Below are positions 19,100-31,995 of a stretch of DNA of 64,000 nucleotides, piece after piece. Where the stretch lies: positions 391,501 to 455,500 of the forward strand of contig CAJNDS010001624.1 of the NCBI GenBank assembly GCA_905221605.1. Direction: 5' to 3'. Below the pieces are notes generated by a model, which was not told the origin of the DNA, made no database searches, and was given only the letters and a program-made list of their open reading frames with translations. The position numbers and the translations under genes were made by a program. Origin of the DNA: Symbiodinium natans. Taxonomy: Eukaryota; Sar; Dinophyceae; Suessiales; Symbiodiniaceae. Numbering within the stretch: position 1 is the stretch's first letter; each line of letters starts with the position of its first letter.

Positions 19100-19320
19100 C
19101 CAGTGTGCAGTGTACAAACCAGCCCGGTTGATCCTGGCACGCACCATGAGTAGTTCTCTACCTAAGAGTCCCTTTTGGGTACCTTCTCTCAAAGGGTGCC
19201 TTACTATATATTGGACCACACAAAAAAAGGGACCCTAATTTAGAGAACTGCCCTCATGCAGGATCCGAACTCGATGGCCTGTGCTGCACACATCCACAGC
19301 TTTGTTCGCAGTTCCAGAGC
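19100..19320 (-). CDS. Two candidate exons split by a palindromic element
   Basis: The island at about 19320-19255 reads HALELRTKLWMCAAQAIEFG and SCM. The island at about 19140-19100 opens after GCCAG|G and reads INRAGLYTAHWD. Between them (19155-19255) is a hairpin element with ends GTAGTTCTCTA and TAGAGAACTGCC. This is the arrangement expected of an intron made of a mobile palindrome. The protein is not recognised. Confidence 0.33.
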
Positions 19321-20039
19321 ATGCACAGGTTTAGGGTTTTAGGGTTTGGGGCTTAGGGCGTTAAAATAGGTCCCAACGCCCTACACATTCTAAACCCGAG
19401 AGTAACCGAGGAATAAAAAGGGTGCCCTTTTTGGCTTAAGGAGGAGTTTTTGGGCGGAACCTGAACCCCCCCCCCCCAAAAAAAAGGGAATCAGGGGCCT
19501 ACTCTGGGGTTTAGGGTTTAGGGTTTAGGTCCTAGTTTCTTAGCACGGCCTGCATTGGTGGCGTCGTGCAGTGGCTGGTAGTAGTTTTCGTTCCTCGGCC
19601 CAGGAATCGCTCAGCATCCCCACCCCCCCCCCCCGCTTCCCCTGGAGGTTTTGGGTTTAGGGTTTCGGGTTTAGGGTTTAGGGTTAGCAGACACTGTCAA
19701 GCAACTGGAGCCTACAGATTCCCAGCCGAGAACCTCAGAACAAAGGCGCGCTGTTTTTGGGCTCATTGGGGAGCCCCTCGCCACTAATTCCGGGTTCACC
19801 CTGGATGCGCCCATCCGGACGTAGAACTCACATCGGAGAAAAGCATGTTGCACTACCAGGGAGCCCAGGTTTAGACCCCAAACCCTGCATCCAAAACCCA
19901 AAGTCCTGTTCAGTTCGGATAGTAGCTATACTCCACTTAGAACCTTAATGAAAAAGTGTGTTTTTGACATTCCCTTGGGCTTTGTATGAATAAGCAGAAT
20001 TCCTAAGGGGCCATGGCTATGGGGGGCACTAAGGTTTAC

Positions 20040-20858
20040 GCAGATCCAAGTGGCCACTCCTGACGCCCGCTCTGCTCATCGACGATTTTATGTACGAGGC
20101 CTCAGGTCAAGAAAAATTGGTTTAGGGTTTAGGGTTATAGGGTTATAGGGCTATAGGGCTATAGGGTTATAGGGTTATAGGGTTATAGGGTTCTTAAGGG
20201 AGGGGTGTTCAAGGGGGGTACTAACCCAAAGTTGCCGAATATTCCCCAGTACATGCTTCCGAAGGATCCCTAAGCTTCCCTGAGGTTCCCTATAGGTACC
20301 TACCCCCCTTGAACCCCCCTCCCTCAAGAACCCTAGAATATAAGCATAGTTATGGTAGTGACCATGGCAATGATAACAAGAGCAGCAGTTACAAGAGGTA
20401 TTGGTCCTGGGCTTGCATTGCCGGCCCAGTCACACTGTGTGTTCACGTACTCCTCCGCCGTCTTGAGCTTTGCCTTCCCACCGCATGACCGAGTGCTCTT
20501 CGGGAGGAGTCATTGGAAACCAGGCGCTTGAGGAATCCGGTTCATTACTCCACGAGCCTCAATCATAATGGTTCACATGCATGGGTCGGCTTCAGCATTA
20601 CGCTGGGAGTCTTGCACTTGTCGGAGCGGAAAACCCCGGCGAAAAAAACAAATTAAAAAAAAAAACGCTCGGTAATGCCGAGAAAGATCTATAAGGGTTT
20701 AGGGTAGCCTCTGTGAGCCCAAAGACCGAGCCCCTTGGCAACTCATCAGCAAGCAGAAAGGTGGCGATGGCCTTCTCCACAACATGCTTCAGAAGGACCT
20801 CCATGGCTGGAACCTCGCTGCCGACTTTCCGCTGAAGTTCGGAGGGTCGAGGTTGCAT
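20040..20858 (-). CDS. Candidate multi-exon gene, three islands
   Basis: Minus-strand islands: about 20850-20705 reads RPSELQRKVGSEVPAMEVLL, KHVVEKAIATFLLADELPRG and SVFGLTE; about 20510-20400 reads KAKLKTAEEYVNTQCDWAG and NASPG; about 20100-20040 opens after CTGAG|G and reads LVHKIVDEQSGRQEWPLGS. A palindromic element with arms at about 20190-20216 and 20296-20334 lies between the last two. I do not recognise the product. Order and strand are consistent with one gene. Confidence 0.35.
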
Positions 20859-21052
20859 TCATGAGTGTAGGGTTTAGGCCTTTAGGGTTCATCAAGGCTT
20901 AGTGCATATCAAGTCTGTAGGGTTTATTAAATAGGGTATAGACCGCGGGCCCAGGGTTGGGGAGCAACAAAGTCAGGCCCTATAGGCTCCGAAATCCACA
21001 ACTGTAGTAGGGTTTAGGGTTTAGGGTTTAGGGTTTACACGCGAAAGTCCTC

Positions 21053-21141
21053 CCTCTCCAAACCTGCGCTGAAGAGACGAGCCGCAGCGCCGAGTCCAGC
21101 AGCGATGTGGATGGGATCCAGCCAGGTCTCATCCAAGCTTC
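21053..21141 (-). CDS. Candidate exon, ankyrin-like
   Basis: Opens after CCCCAG|G and reads SLDETWLDPIHIAAGLGAA followed by ARLFSAGLER, then a GA donor. DPIHIAAGLGAA resembles the first helix of an ankyrin repeat. It is flanked on both sides by TTTAGGG arrays. It may belong with the 18372-18433 exon, but the link is unproven. Confidence 0.42.
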
Positions 21142-21582
21142 CTGGGGATAGGGTTTAGGGTTTAGGGTTTAGGGTTTGGGATTCAAGGATTGGGGTGCCC
21201 CCATGCTGAATCCGCTAGAGGATGGAATCCTTACAGTAGAGGAATGGTAGTTTCAGGGAGGCGGTTATTGAACCAAGAGACATGGAGTCCCTACGATAGG
21301 GCCTGTAAGGCAGCAAGGCATGATGGCTATAGTTAGAAGAGTAAGGCCCTAAACCCTAAACCCTAAACCCTAAACCCTAAACCCTACAAGCTGTGCCGTC
21401 GGAACAGAGCACAACCTTAGCGAGCGAAGCAGCCGGAGCCATGCCGGAAACCCTTTTCAAACCCGGAACTCCGGAAACCCTAAACCCTTTGTTGAACCTG
21501 GAAGCTGCTGCTGAACCCTAAACCCTAAACCCTAAACCCTAAACCCTAAACCCTAAACCCTAAACCCTAAACCCTAAAGCCT

Positions 21583-21672
21583 TAGCCACCTCGCCTGGAC
21601 GCGCTTGGTACTTCGCCTTGGCGAAGACGTCCTCGCCGCTGAGGTAGGGCAGCAGCCTTTCGCTGACTGAGA
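21583..21672 (-). CDS. Candidate exon, unknown protein
   Basis: Minus-strand reading ERLLPYLSGEDVFAKAKYQA followed by RPGEVAK, directly adjoining a CCCTAAA array on its 3' side. Codon use is GC-rich, like the beta-tubulin exons. Family unknown. Confidence 0.35.
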
Positions 21673-22059
21673 CATGGCTGCTTCTTGCCCAGTAAGTAAA
21701 CAGAGAATCTAAGAAATTCCCTCCGCGTAAACGGCTAATTGGGGTTTGAAAGATCCGAACGCCGAAAGGGAAGAAGACTACTACTGGGCCTAGAGAATTG
21801 TTCGTTTTCCTCCGCAGAAGATGGAAAGATGAACTTGCAGGCGCTGAAGGGCCTTCCCTGACCCTGGAAGGCCCCTTTTACATGCCCCCCTTTAGCCTGA
21901 CTTGAAACCCTATCATTGCGAGGGGACCCTTTTTGGTGTTGGTGGTCCCCCTTTGGTGTTGGCTACTTTTCTCAAGACAGCCAGAAACAACAAAGGGCCA
22001 AAGGGCACTACCGGGCTACCGAGCAGACCTGCCCTAAACCCTAAACCCTAAACCCTAAA

Positions 22060-22480
22060 CCCTGAACCCTCATGACGTGCGCCTCTCCACAGCGCTGCTT
22101 TCGCGTAGCTGCGCCGAGACCCACACGGCAAAGTGGATGAGCTGCGCGCGCCTTAGGGGGCCCTAAACTCTAAACTCTAAACCCTAAACCCTAAGCCGAC
22201 TCTTTGCCGGCAGCAAGGTGGTCCCGCGAAATTGCGGGGCGCTCAAGCGGGCTCTTCAGGTGGCGCAACTGCAAAACATTCTCGGTGCTTCTGGGTTCTG
22301 GGGCGGCGGTCCCTTGCATCATCCGGGAGCCCAAGGGGTGGACGGGGTCCAAAACAGACATGTTGGGATTTCCCAAAACGAAGGCTTTCCTTCTTAGGGT
22401 ACTCCAAGAAATATCGGGGACGGCACCCCCCCCCCCCCGACCCCTCTCCCCCGCCATTTTTTGGAAGCACAGATGCACAC
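22060..22480 (-). CDS. Two candidate exon islands, unknown protein
   Basis: About 22340-22200 reads STENVLQLRHLKSPLERPAI then SRDHLAAGKES. About 22150-22085 reads AQLIHFAVWVSAQLRESSAV and ends before a GC donor. The upper part of the first island (22480-22400) is Gly/Pro-rich low complexity over a C-run and is not trusted. Family unknown. Confidence 0.28.
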
Positions 22481-22576
22481 CCTAAATTCTAAACCCTAAA
22501 CCCTAAACCCTGAACCCTAAACCCTAAACCCTAAGCCCTATAAACCCTAAACCCTAAACCCTAAACCGCAACGCCG

Positions 22577-22647
22577 CTTCTCATTGCCACGGCACAGAGG
22601 CCGGCCCTTGTAGATGATCACCCCGCTCATCTCTTCACTTGTGCCGC
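22577..22647 (-). CDS. Candidate exon, unknown protein
   Basis: Opens after TTTATCCAG|G and reads GTSEEMSGVIIYKGRPLCRG then NEK. The GVIIYKGRPLCR stretch looks like the beta-hairpin of GHKL ATPases of the MORC type, but similarity over so few residues is only a hint. Confidence 0.33.
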
Positions 22648-24611
22648 CTGGATAAAGTTCGATCGATAATAGCTGGCTAAGAACCACCAAAAAGCACAAT
22701 GCTCTTCCTTATAAGGGCAAGATAGGGATTCTTTGTTACTTGTTTTTTTTTTTTGGGGGGGGGTCCTTAAGCAAGTATAGATGATTAGCTTCAGAGGTAT
22801 GCGAGGTTTGGGGTTAGGGCTTGGGGCTTAGGATTGTAGGGCTTGGGTTAGATGGGATGTTTAGAGCTTTGCCTCTGTAGACATGACTATTTCCAAAACA
22901 TGACAGTCGTGTGTGTTTGTTTGGGAACATCCAAATTATTGAAATCTTTCAGGCCTAAAATTTAACCATTACGATACCGCATATCACTTTCATGAGGTGT
23001 GCCGGCTGCTTTCGATCATGGGTGTGCTTGCGCGCTCTTGCACTTGCACAATGTGGGGAGTCTTCTGCCTGTCCTCCGCCCTAAACCCCTGAACCCTGAA
23101 CCCTAAACCTTCTTAGTGCACCGGCCGTTCCTGAACCCTATTCAGCCCTTTGTTGCATCCTGCTAGAAGGTGGGACCTAAATCCTGAACCAACCCTAAAC
23201 CCTAAACCCCAAGACGCGCACTCCGGTCCGGGCCTTCCACCATTTCTTTGCCACGCAATGCACACAGCAGCCTGTAGTCTGCAGTCGCGGGCTTCCGGCT
23301 GAGGATGTTAGGATCTGGTGAGGGTTAGGGTTTGGGGTTTAGGGTTTAGGGTTTAGGGTTTCGGGTTTAGGGTTTCGGGTTTAGGGTTTAGGGTTTGGGG
23401 GGATGTGTTCATGGAAGGGTCCAGCGGAGATCTGAAGCTTTCGGGCAGAAGGGCAAGCATATTCTTTGACTAGCTGTTTTTGGGGTTTTGTGCCCTAAAC
23501 CCTAAACCCTAAACCCTAAACCCTAAACCCTAAACCCTAAACCCTAAACCCTATGAATAAATACTCATGGTCCTCAGAATACAGAACTGGGCACCTACAG
23601 AAGTGCAAAGGTGCTGAAGGTCCGGTGACAAGAAGGAGTAATCATGATTTTCTTTCTGAGAGGTATCAAAGGGTCAGTGGTCATCAGCCATGGCTAGATT
23701 GAGGGCAAAAAAGGGTCTGGGGGTTTAAGATTCTAAGGCTTGTAGAGCTTGGCTCATTCGCGCTGACATCGCCAGGGTGCTTTGTGCGTGCCCGGCGCAC
23801 ATTCTCTATGTCGAGACCTCGGCAGACCCACAGACATGGCTGACGGGATCCGATCATACCCCCCACCCTGCCCCGTACCTTTCTAGGCCTGCCGGTTTTC
23901 ATACCTCCGACGGTCCCGCACCCGACATTCTGGACCCCAAAAGCCCCTTTCTCAACGTGGGACGTGTCGCCTGCCTGTAACATCAAGGGTTCAAGGTTTA
24001 GGGCCTAAGTTTAGGGTTGAGAGCTTGAGGTTGATGAGGTTTAGGGCGGAGCCCAAGATTTCTGCACAGCTTGGGGCTCAGCTCCCGTTGCATATGGTGC
24101 GGAGACTGGGCGGGAGGTGAAGATAGGGCTTCAGGGTTCAGGGTTTAGGGTTTGGGGTCCAGGGTAGGCCCTGGTAGGCTTCAGCAATGCAGAGAAAGCA
24201 GCTAGGCTACTGAGAAGCCTAGAAATTTGAAAGACATAAAAGGGCACGGGTCAAAAAAGACTCAATAGAACCTAAAACCCACAGAAAGGGAACAAGGATG
24301 CCTCAAACGTCAGAAAAAGAACTGAAGAAGAAGCAAGGGGCGGTCGTCCATCTCATCAGGGGAGCCGATAAGCTGTTCCTAGCAGTGTCCCGGCTTCGGC
24401 CAAGGGAGTGTGACATGTGCGATTGGGCCGAAGAAACCCTAAACCCTAAACCCTAAACCCTAAACCCTAAACCCTAAACCCTAAACCCTAAACCCTAAAC
24501 CCTAAACCTTCTATCCCAAGGGCAGCGCCTGGGGCACTTGGGGCCCGAAAGTTACAAAGATCTCAACTCCCAGGTCCTACCTTTTTTCGACACGTTGATA
24601 CAAGTCATGCA

Positions 24612-24719
24612 TGGTAGGTGGTTGTCAAAATTATGGTCCCCTTTTGGGGTACCCTAAATAATAGGTGCCGTCTTATAATAGGGATCCAAAAAAAGGGTCC
24701 ACAATTTTGACAACCGCCC
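24612..24719. mobile_element. Family J palindromic element, reference copy
   Basis: Ends GGTTGTCAAAATTATGGTCC and GGGTCCACAATTTTGACAAC are inverted. A second near-complete copy is at 63741-63845. Non-coding. Confidence 0.8.
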
Positions 24720-24724
24720 GTAGG

Positions 24725-24792
24725 GAGACAGTCCACAGGCAAAGGCCATAACGCAGGCACCAAGGAAGACACCCATGACTGAGTTGCTGGCA
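24725..24792 (-). CDS. Candidate exon with a transmembrane segment
   Basis: After TTCTGCCAG the minus strand reads NSVMGVFLGACVMAFACGLS, a hydrophobic span long enough to cross a membrane. It directly follows a family J palindromic element (24612-24719). Protein unknown. Confidence 0.3.
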
Positions 24793-25895
24793 GAAAAACA
24801 ACTCACCTAACACTCGCGAGCAAGGGGATGACCAGGCTTAGGGTTTAGGGTTTAGGGTTTAGGGTTTAGGGTTTAGGGTTTAGGGTTTAGGGTTTAGGGT
24901 TAGGGTTTAGGGTTTAGGGTTTAGGGTTTAGGGTTTAGGGTTTAGACAAGCTGGAAGCTTCAATCCGGAAGGAAGCCCCTGGTGAGCTCCCTGGAAGCTT
25001 CAGAACCTCTGAACGCTGAAGCCGCCTGAAGCCTCAATGCTCAGCGTCACACCTACAGATATGGGGAAGGGGGGTCGGGAGGCAAAACTGAGGTAGCTAT
25101 GTTGGGGTTTCATGAGGGTTTAGGGTTTAGGGTGTAGGGTTTAGGGTTTAGGGTAAGCTGAGGGAACCAACCATGTGAACAGCATGACCCCACCTCCAGG
25201 AAGCGGATGGGGCGGTCCGTGCGAATGCTGAAGCCTGCGACTCATACTGACTGAGTTTAGGGTTTAGGGTTTAGGGTTTAGGGCCAGGGTTTTAGGCCCT
25301 AAGCCCCAACCCTACCCCGTTGGTTGTTAAGTTCAAGTTGGGGTCATAAAAGGCAGCCTTACCCTTCAGAAATGGAAAAAGACTACCACTACTTGAAGGT
25401 TCACGGGGCTTTGCACATTCGGTTATATGTTATAAGTATCTGAACTATATACGGATTCTAACGTCAAAGCTTTAGGACCAGTTCCGCGATCAGATTCGGC
25501 GGTTACGGTGGCTCCGCTTGGCTCCGTTAGAAGTAGGGTGTGATTTGCTAGCATCCCCAAAAGACCACCCGCCCCATTTTTGCACTCACCAAAATGTATA
25601 AGGTACCCTATATACCCTACTATAACAATAAACCCTAGTTAAGTTGGGGTTTAGGAATTCGTTGTCGTTTCCTGTTCCTCTCCGTAAAGGATAACCTTTG
25701 GGATGAAAACCCCCATTGCATGACTACGCAGAACCCCAGAACCCCAAGTCCTTAAACCCCCACCTCCAACAGTCCTTAATAGGGGTAGTGTGCCCCTTGC
25801 TAGAATCCTTATTAAGGACTGTTAGTACAAAGGGGAACATCCCCACCCTAACCCCATAAACTCTTACCCAACAACTGGCTCACTCGATCTAGGCC

Positions 25896-26004
25896 TTAGC
25901 CCCGAATCTGAAACAACAGAGCGCAATGTTCTGTGCGCAAGTCGCCACACACGTGCATGTCCAAGTCTGCTAGCAGACTTGTGCTCCATTGCTTCAGGTC
26001 TTCC
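25896..26004 (-). CDS. Candidate terminal exon, 35 codons plus stop
   Basis: Opens after GGGTTAG|G, an acceptor lying in telomere-like sequence, and reads EDLKQWSTSLLADLDMHVCG then DLRTEHCALLFQIRG, followed by TAA at 25898-25896. It looks like a last exon. The family is unknown. Confidence 0.38.
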
Positions 26005-26592
26005 CTAACCCTCAACCCTAAACCCTTTTTTCGAACCCGGGCTCTCTAAACCCTAAACCCTAAACCCTAAACCCTAAACCCTAAACCCTAAACCTTAAAC
26101 CCTAAACCCTAAACCCTTTCGAAAAAAAGTGGCGAGGGCTTCCTCGGGCAAGATGCCAGAAAAGGGCTTTTGAAACGAGCCGGCATCCGAATACCCGGGC
26201 TTTTGCTATTCTTGTCCCTGTTGTCATTCTCGACATTGCGGCAGTTCCAAATATCGTGGGTGCTGAGTTCCCTTGCGAAAAAAAGGTTAACCATGAGGCG
26301 TCTGGGGCCGGTTTGCTGGACGAAGAAACCGCATTAAACGAAAGGGCTGAGCTCTATTTCCGACTTCTCAGCGGGGGATGATGGGAGAACCCAAACCTCT
26401 GGAACGGCAATAAATATCCCCGCAAAGCAAAAGCAGTATAAAATCCTGACCGGAACTAGCCAACTAGCACCATCTGACACGACAGAATACCAGAGAACAA
26501 ACAGACAGGCCTTAAATACATCCAGGTTTCTATATATGCAAATGTATATGTGTGTGCATATGAATATATATATATATGTGTATATGTGGGCG

Positions 26593-26692
26593 TTTCCGAA
26601 ATTAGAGGAGCCTTACTGGTGTCCGTATGATAAGGGAATCTTACGATTTGGGGGGTCTGTATTAGGGGTCCCTTATTTTTGGAAACCCCCAT
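26593..26692. mobile_element. Family F palindromic element, reference copy
   Basis: Ends GTTTCCGAAATTAGAGGAGC and GGGTCCCTTATTTTTGGAAAC are inverted. Other copies: 7188-7275 (beta-tubulin intron 15), about 10655-10715 (partial, intron 8), about 45390-45450 (partial), 56402-56505 and 60287-60390. The tandem array at 31996-32478 appears to derive from this family. Confidence 0.75.
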
Positions 26693-29600
26693 ACGTGTTG
26701 GCTGTTTTGTTCCAACCACCCACACGCTACAAGAAAGGCCCGCACAAGGGTTTTGGGTTTAGGGTTTAGGGTATCTCTTCGGAGCCAGGCGGCCGCGGGA
26801 GCCCAAACTCCGGGAACCGAAGCCGGTGCTTTGGGTCTCGGCTCTGGGAAAGCTTCGTTCGGGTTTATAGGATTAATGGGGTTTAATGCTTATAGGGTCT
26901 TGTAGGGTTCATAGGGTTTGAAAGGGTGTAAAGGTTTCACAGGGCTTCTGAGGTTAGTTTAGGGTTTAGAGGGTTTACAGGGGGCTGATTAAGCTTCAAG
27001 GTTATCGTTTCTGTGCCCTGCCTCGCTGGACTGACGTCCACTTAGTTCCTATGTTAGGGTTGGCCATAGGGGGATTCAAAAAGACCTTGAAAGAGATTTC
27101 TCTGGAGCTTTAAGCGGGTTTTTGTGGTTTTGAAGGGGGCTTCTTGAGGGGGTTTAGAAATGGTTTCATCTGGGCAGTAAGGATATTTGGGAGTGCATAC
27201 CCCAAACCCCTTATGAATCCGAAACCCTAAACCCTAAACCCTTTCATAGATGCTAGGGGCTGGGCGCTTTAAGGGCTTTTCAGTGGCTTCTGGTTGCTGA
27301 ATCGCTTTAAGGGTGCACGGTCTAGGGTTTATAGCCTCTGTTTCGGGTTCAGGGCGAAAAGGCGCTGCGCTAAGCCCTTTCTGCATCCGGGCTCTGAAGT
27401 ACTTCCTGCCAGGTGAGGGTAGCCCTAAACCCTAAACCCTAAACCCTGAACCCTAAACCCTAAACCCCCATACACCCCCAACACACTGGGCGTCGGGCGA
27501 AGCCGGCCTCAAGGCGCGATGGCGACGCCGGGTCCGCGCGGCCCTTGCGGATGGAGGGGTCTCCCTATACTGGTCCCTAAACCCTAAACCCTAAACCCTA
27601 AACCCTAAACCCTAAACCCTAAGCCCTAAGCCCTAAACCCCAAACCCTAAACCCCAACCCTAAACCCTAAACCCTATATCAAGCCCTAAACGGCAAAAAA
27701 TGCCCTAAACCCCTGAACCCTATGATCCCGCAAGTATCTCAAACCCACACCAGACCCTTGAAGCCCGAGCCCCGAACTCCGATAGGAAACCTTTCACCGC
27801 AACAAGAGGGTTTGGGGTTTAGTGTTTGGGGTTTGGGGTTTAGGGCGTACTCAATCAAGGTAAATCGGGGCACCCTAAACCCTACAGCCAAAATTCAGGT
27901 TACTCTCTCCGCGGGTCAGGTGGATGTGTTTCCTAGCTTCGAAGCAGGGCGCCCTAGTCTATCTGCAGGATAAACCCCTGAATGGGGTCTTAGCAGAACT
28001 TAGTTGCTGAGTTCATAGTCCCCCCAAAAGTGTACACTTTCAGTTCTGTAGGTGTAAAGTCTGCTGACTCAGCCACTAAGAGAAAAAAAGGAAACCCAAC
28101 CGAACGGACCTAAGGGCCCGAGAAAGCTGAAAGCTGCGCAAAAGAAACTAGACCCAAGAGTAACCTAGGAATAAAAAGAAAATGGTTTGAAGGAGATGCT
28201 GAGGGAACCTAAACCCTAACAACAAGGGAACAAGGACCTACTCTGGGTCCTAGGGAAACATCAAGCCAAGATGCATCAGTTAACAGCTGCTGCTTCTCGG
28301 ATGCATCTACCTGACGGACGTGGCTGTTGCTGTAACGGTTTAGGGTTTCGGGTTAAGGGTAGTCTCAGCCCCCTTTCAGACATCTCAGGTCTACGTCTTC
28401 AGGGGTCCCAGAAGGCACTGCGTGCACTACTAAAATCCCCAAGGCCCTGAACCCTAAACCCTAAACCCTAAGCCCTAAACTACCCTAAACCCTAAACCCT
28501 AAACCCTAAACCCTAAACCCTAAACCCTAAACCCTAAACCCTAGGCCTCCTGGAACTGAAGAGCAGCGTGTCAAGGCGCCAAGTGAACCCTCTTGCTGAA
28601 CCCCTCTGCGCCGCCCCAACTTTTTTTCACCAACTAAACCCTACAGGGTTTGGGGTTTAGGGTTTAGGGTTTCGGGTTCATGTACCTATGTAGTATATCC
28701 TTGAGCTTCAAGGGGCTTCCCATTTAGTAGCGCTAGGGCCCAAGCATAGTAGTAGACTACATGGGCACGTGGACCCTAAGAGCACGCTGCCCTGTGTTCT
28801 GGGGGAACCTCCTGCCGATTGGCCATTCAATGGCTGATGCGAGTAGTATACAATAGTTTAGGGTTTAGGGTTTAGGGTTCCCCCTCCCACCCTGCAACCA
28901 GACACCTTGTAAACCCTACTGTCTGAACACTCCAAAACCTTTATCTAGCGGTTCCTTGGGTTCCCTAAAGCCCCCCACCACCCACCTTCGGGCTCTCGAA
29001 GAAGGGCATGGCTCACGTGTGGATGGCCCGCCAGAGGGTGTGGGGGGAAAAGGGACTGAGGTTGTGGTGTTTTGTCTGATCGGCGTTTGTGGGGGTGTTT
29101 AGGTGCTTCAAGTCTTGAGGCGGTTGCAGGGATGAGGCGGCAAACCTTAAAACGTTGGGGCCCTTGGAGCCTCAGCCTTAACCCTGCGGCTGATCTTGCA
29201 AGCCCGCGTGAAACGAAGCCCTTTTTTATCATGGCACTCATGGCCCTGAATGCTTGCATAGACATACACCCTTTAAAGGGTTTTTAAGGGGATGTTGCAG
29301 GGTACCTCAATCGTGTGCTCTGTCCATATCAAACAACCACAGGGCTGCGAGTTGAGCCAGAGGGGAATGGTGGGCAAATTGGCTAAACCCTAAACCCTTT
29401 TTGCCTAAACCCTAAACCCTTTCGCCTAAACCCTAAACCCTAAACCTAAACTTTTTTGAACTCTAAATCTAAACCCTAAACAATCAAACGTTCTGAAGGG
29501 AACTCTGGGTGCGGACTGTCGGAGGTGGGTAGGAGTAGAGCCAAGCCCCTAAACCCTAAACCCTAAACCCTAAACCCTAAACCCTAAACCCTAAACCCTA

Positions 29601-31477
29601 AACCCCTTTTTTGCTGGAGCCCTCACAGCGCTGGCTGGCGATCTGCCAGGGTCCGGCCGGGCGACCAAGGAAGGAGCTCCTGGCTGGAGACAGTAGGGGG
29701 AAATATACGGGTTTAGGGTTTAGGGTCTAGGGCTACTTGGAGGTTCATGGGTACTTATAACCACAGTTATGAGTCTACTTATAACCTACTTAGGGGACTT
29801 AGGGGGCTTATAAGTACAGTTATAGTTAGGGTTATAAGTACCCTGAAAGTATTCGTATCGTTCCCATGATAGTATTACCTTAGCTTATGTTATATTGCAT
29901 GGTAGAAGATCATACTATATCAAATTAAACCAAAATATATTATATTATGTTGTATTATATCTCTTAGCTTGTTTCATTTGTTGGTCATGATGTCGATTTG
30001 TTTGACTTGCCTTTGGGCCCAGGGTCTTAGGGCTTTCATGTGTTTTTTGGGTGTAAACGTGTCCATGAAAATTTTAAAGTTGTTGAGTTCAGTTTGCAGT
30101 GCTTCGAGCTCGGAGTTTACGGGATTAGGGTTTATCGTTCATAAGCGTTTAGGGTTTAGGGTTTGGGGTTGGCAAATCGGACGCTTGGACGCGTTCGGCG
30201 AATCAAAGCTTTGTGGCTTTTTGTCGGCGGCAGCACGTGAACCCTAAACCCTAAACCCTGAACCCATAAACTTCGAACTGGCAGTCCGACGGGTAGCCAT
30301 AAACATTGGGCCTGAGGAGGATGGTGCGCCCAAAACAAGCCCTAAGGCAAGAAAAGGGTATCCCTATTGGTTCAAAGGGACTTACCTAAACCTTAGAGCC
30401 TAAACATCCCTAAACCCTAAACCCTTTTGCATCCAGGTCTCACGCCGGGCAAAACCCTAAACCCCAAACGCTAAAACCTAACTAAACCCTAAACCCTAAA
30501 CCTTGAAAAGAAATGGGAATACTGGCCCCTCCTGGGGCGGCCAGGCTAGGGCGGGCATAGGGTTTGGGGTTTGGGGTTTAGGGTTTAGGGCCTGTCTGTG
30601 TCAGCCACTTCTCGACGATAACTCCATCGCAAAACTCCGCCATCGAACCGTGAGACCAACTTGTGTCTGTGTGTGCGCAGTTGGAACCCTTTCACTTTCA
30701 CCGTGAAGAAACCCACCGTGAGCGACGAAGCAACTAGCCTGCCTCGAAGATTTTTTCTGCAAGACGCTCGATTCACTTCAGCCCCTCAGCAAAAGAGTTG
30801 CCACGCATTCGTGCACTCCACTCGACCCTGCGATAGTCTTACAACAATCTCACCTGCGTCGCTCAGCCAAAGGGCGAGCGCAACTAACCCTAAACCCTAT
30901 AAACCCTATAAAGCCCAAACCCTCAACCCTATGAGTCCTTCCACTTGAGTTGGTGTCGGATGTCGCACGGGTCCATGGGCCAGCATGACACCTCGGCTGG
31001 CCTTGGCGACATGAACCAGCAAACATGAAGCAAACCCAACACACTAAACCCTAAACCCTAATTCTGCGACCGGAGAAAAATGCAGCATGTAGCGCTCTCA
31101 CCCTTGGCTTTCGTTCTTCTAAAAGACTTTTAGCCGGAATAACTCTGTTGGGGCCCTGCCCGAAGCTGTTTCGTGCTCCACTCGCAAAAACCAGCAAGTA
31201 CCACGAAGCGCACCCTGAATGTATCGGCCAGCAAAATCAAAGCGAGTACTCTCTATTGAAAGATATAGTGCAGCATGGTATGTTATAACCTATAAGAAAA
31301 GAACAAGAAGAATACTGATAATCATACAGCGCATGGTTTACAAGGGCTCGTAAGCTAGCACCCCAATCAAAGTCTTCGAGCATCAAGCCAACCATGAACC
31401 ACGAATGCCCCAGCACCCGATAGGGTTTAGGGTTTAGGATTAAGGGTTTTAAGTTATTAGGGTTATAAGTTATAAGC

Positions 31478-31582
31478 TTAGTTGCTGAGTTCATAAGCCC
31501 CCCAAAAAGTGTACACTTTCGGTTTTATAGGGGAGTATAGTATCCCAAAAAGTGTAAAGTGTACTCACTCAGCAACTAAGTA
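31478..31582. mobile_element. Family I palindromic element, reference copy
   Basis: Ends CTTAGTTGCTGAGTTCATAA and ACTCACTCAGCAACTAAG are inverted; inside are AAAAAGTGTACACTTT and AAAAAGTGTAAAGTGTAC. Other copies: 10487-10575 (beta-tubulin intron 8) and 27998-28081. Non-coding. Confidence 0.8.
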
Positions 31583-31995
31583 GGTCATCAGGGTTTAGGG
31601 TTAAAAAGGGCCGCAAGTCGGCCTGCGTCAGCTTCCATGGGGCCTGCCTTTTGACCCGAACGGCCTTCAGCGAAGTCGAGTAACTTTGGAGACCCAGAAT
31701 CAAGATTTCCTTGCTAGGAAGGCCCCTAAAAAAAAATACCCTCTGAAAAATATGATCCTCTTAAGCCCAATAAGGGAAAACAACAAATGTCCCAAGGGCT
31801 TGCCCAGCTTGTATAAAGCCTCAAAATCCATAGACATCTTGCTGGCAAAGTGTCGGCGAGCAGGCAGCATCTCCAAGGTCCTGGACGGACGTCGCTGTTC
31901 GAAAGGCATCCCAAAAGACCAAGGAGGGGGGGGGGGGGGGGGCGGGGGCTACAGCGCTAAAGTCCACGAAATGGGTGGGTTTACGAGAACAAGGG

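Larger units (their letters stand above)
24432..24950. repeat. Facing telomere-type arrays
   Basis: CCCTAAA units at 24432-24508 and TTTAGGG units at 24838-24945, so two arrays of opposite orientation flank a family J element and a candidate exon. Confidence 0.93.
26010..31620. other. Repeat-rich stretch with no confident gene
   Basis: Telomere-type arrays, families F (26593), I (27998, 31478), D (28144) and B (29739), and an AT-rich patch (29850-29970). Long open frames at 29265-28945 and 30776-30585 on the minus strand have no recognisable motif. I see no boundaries that support them as exons. Confidence 0.5.

Noticed and set aside
19112-19132. 5' end of small-subunit rRNA (CCGGTTGATCCTGG)
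   Set aside because: The match is about a dozen bases and does not continue; the minus strand reads better as a short exon.
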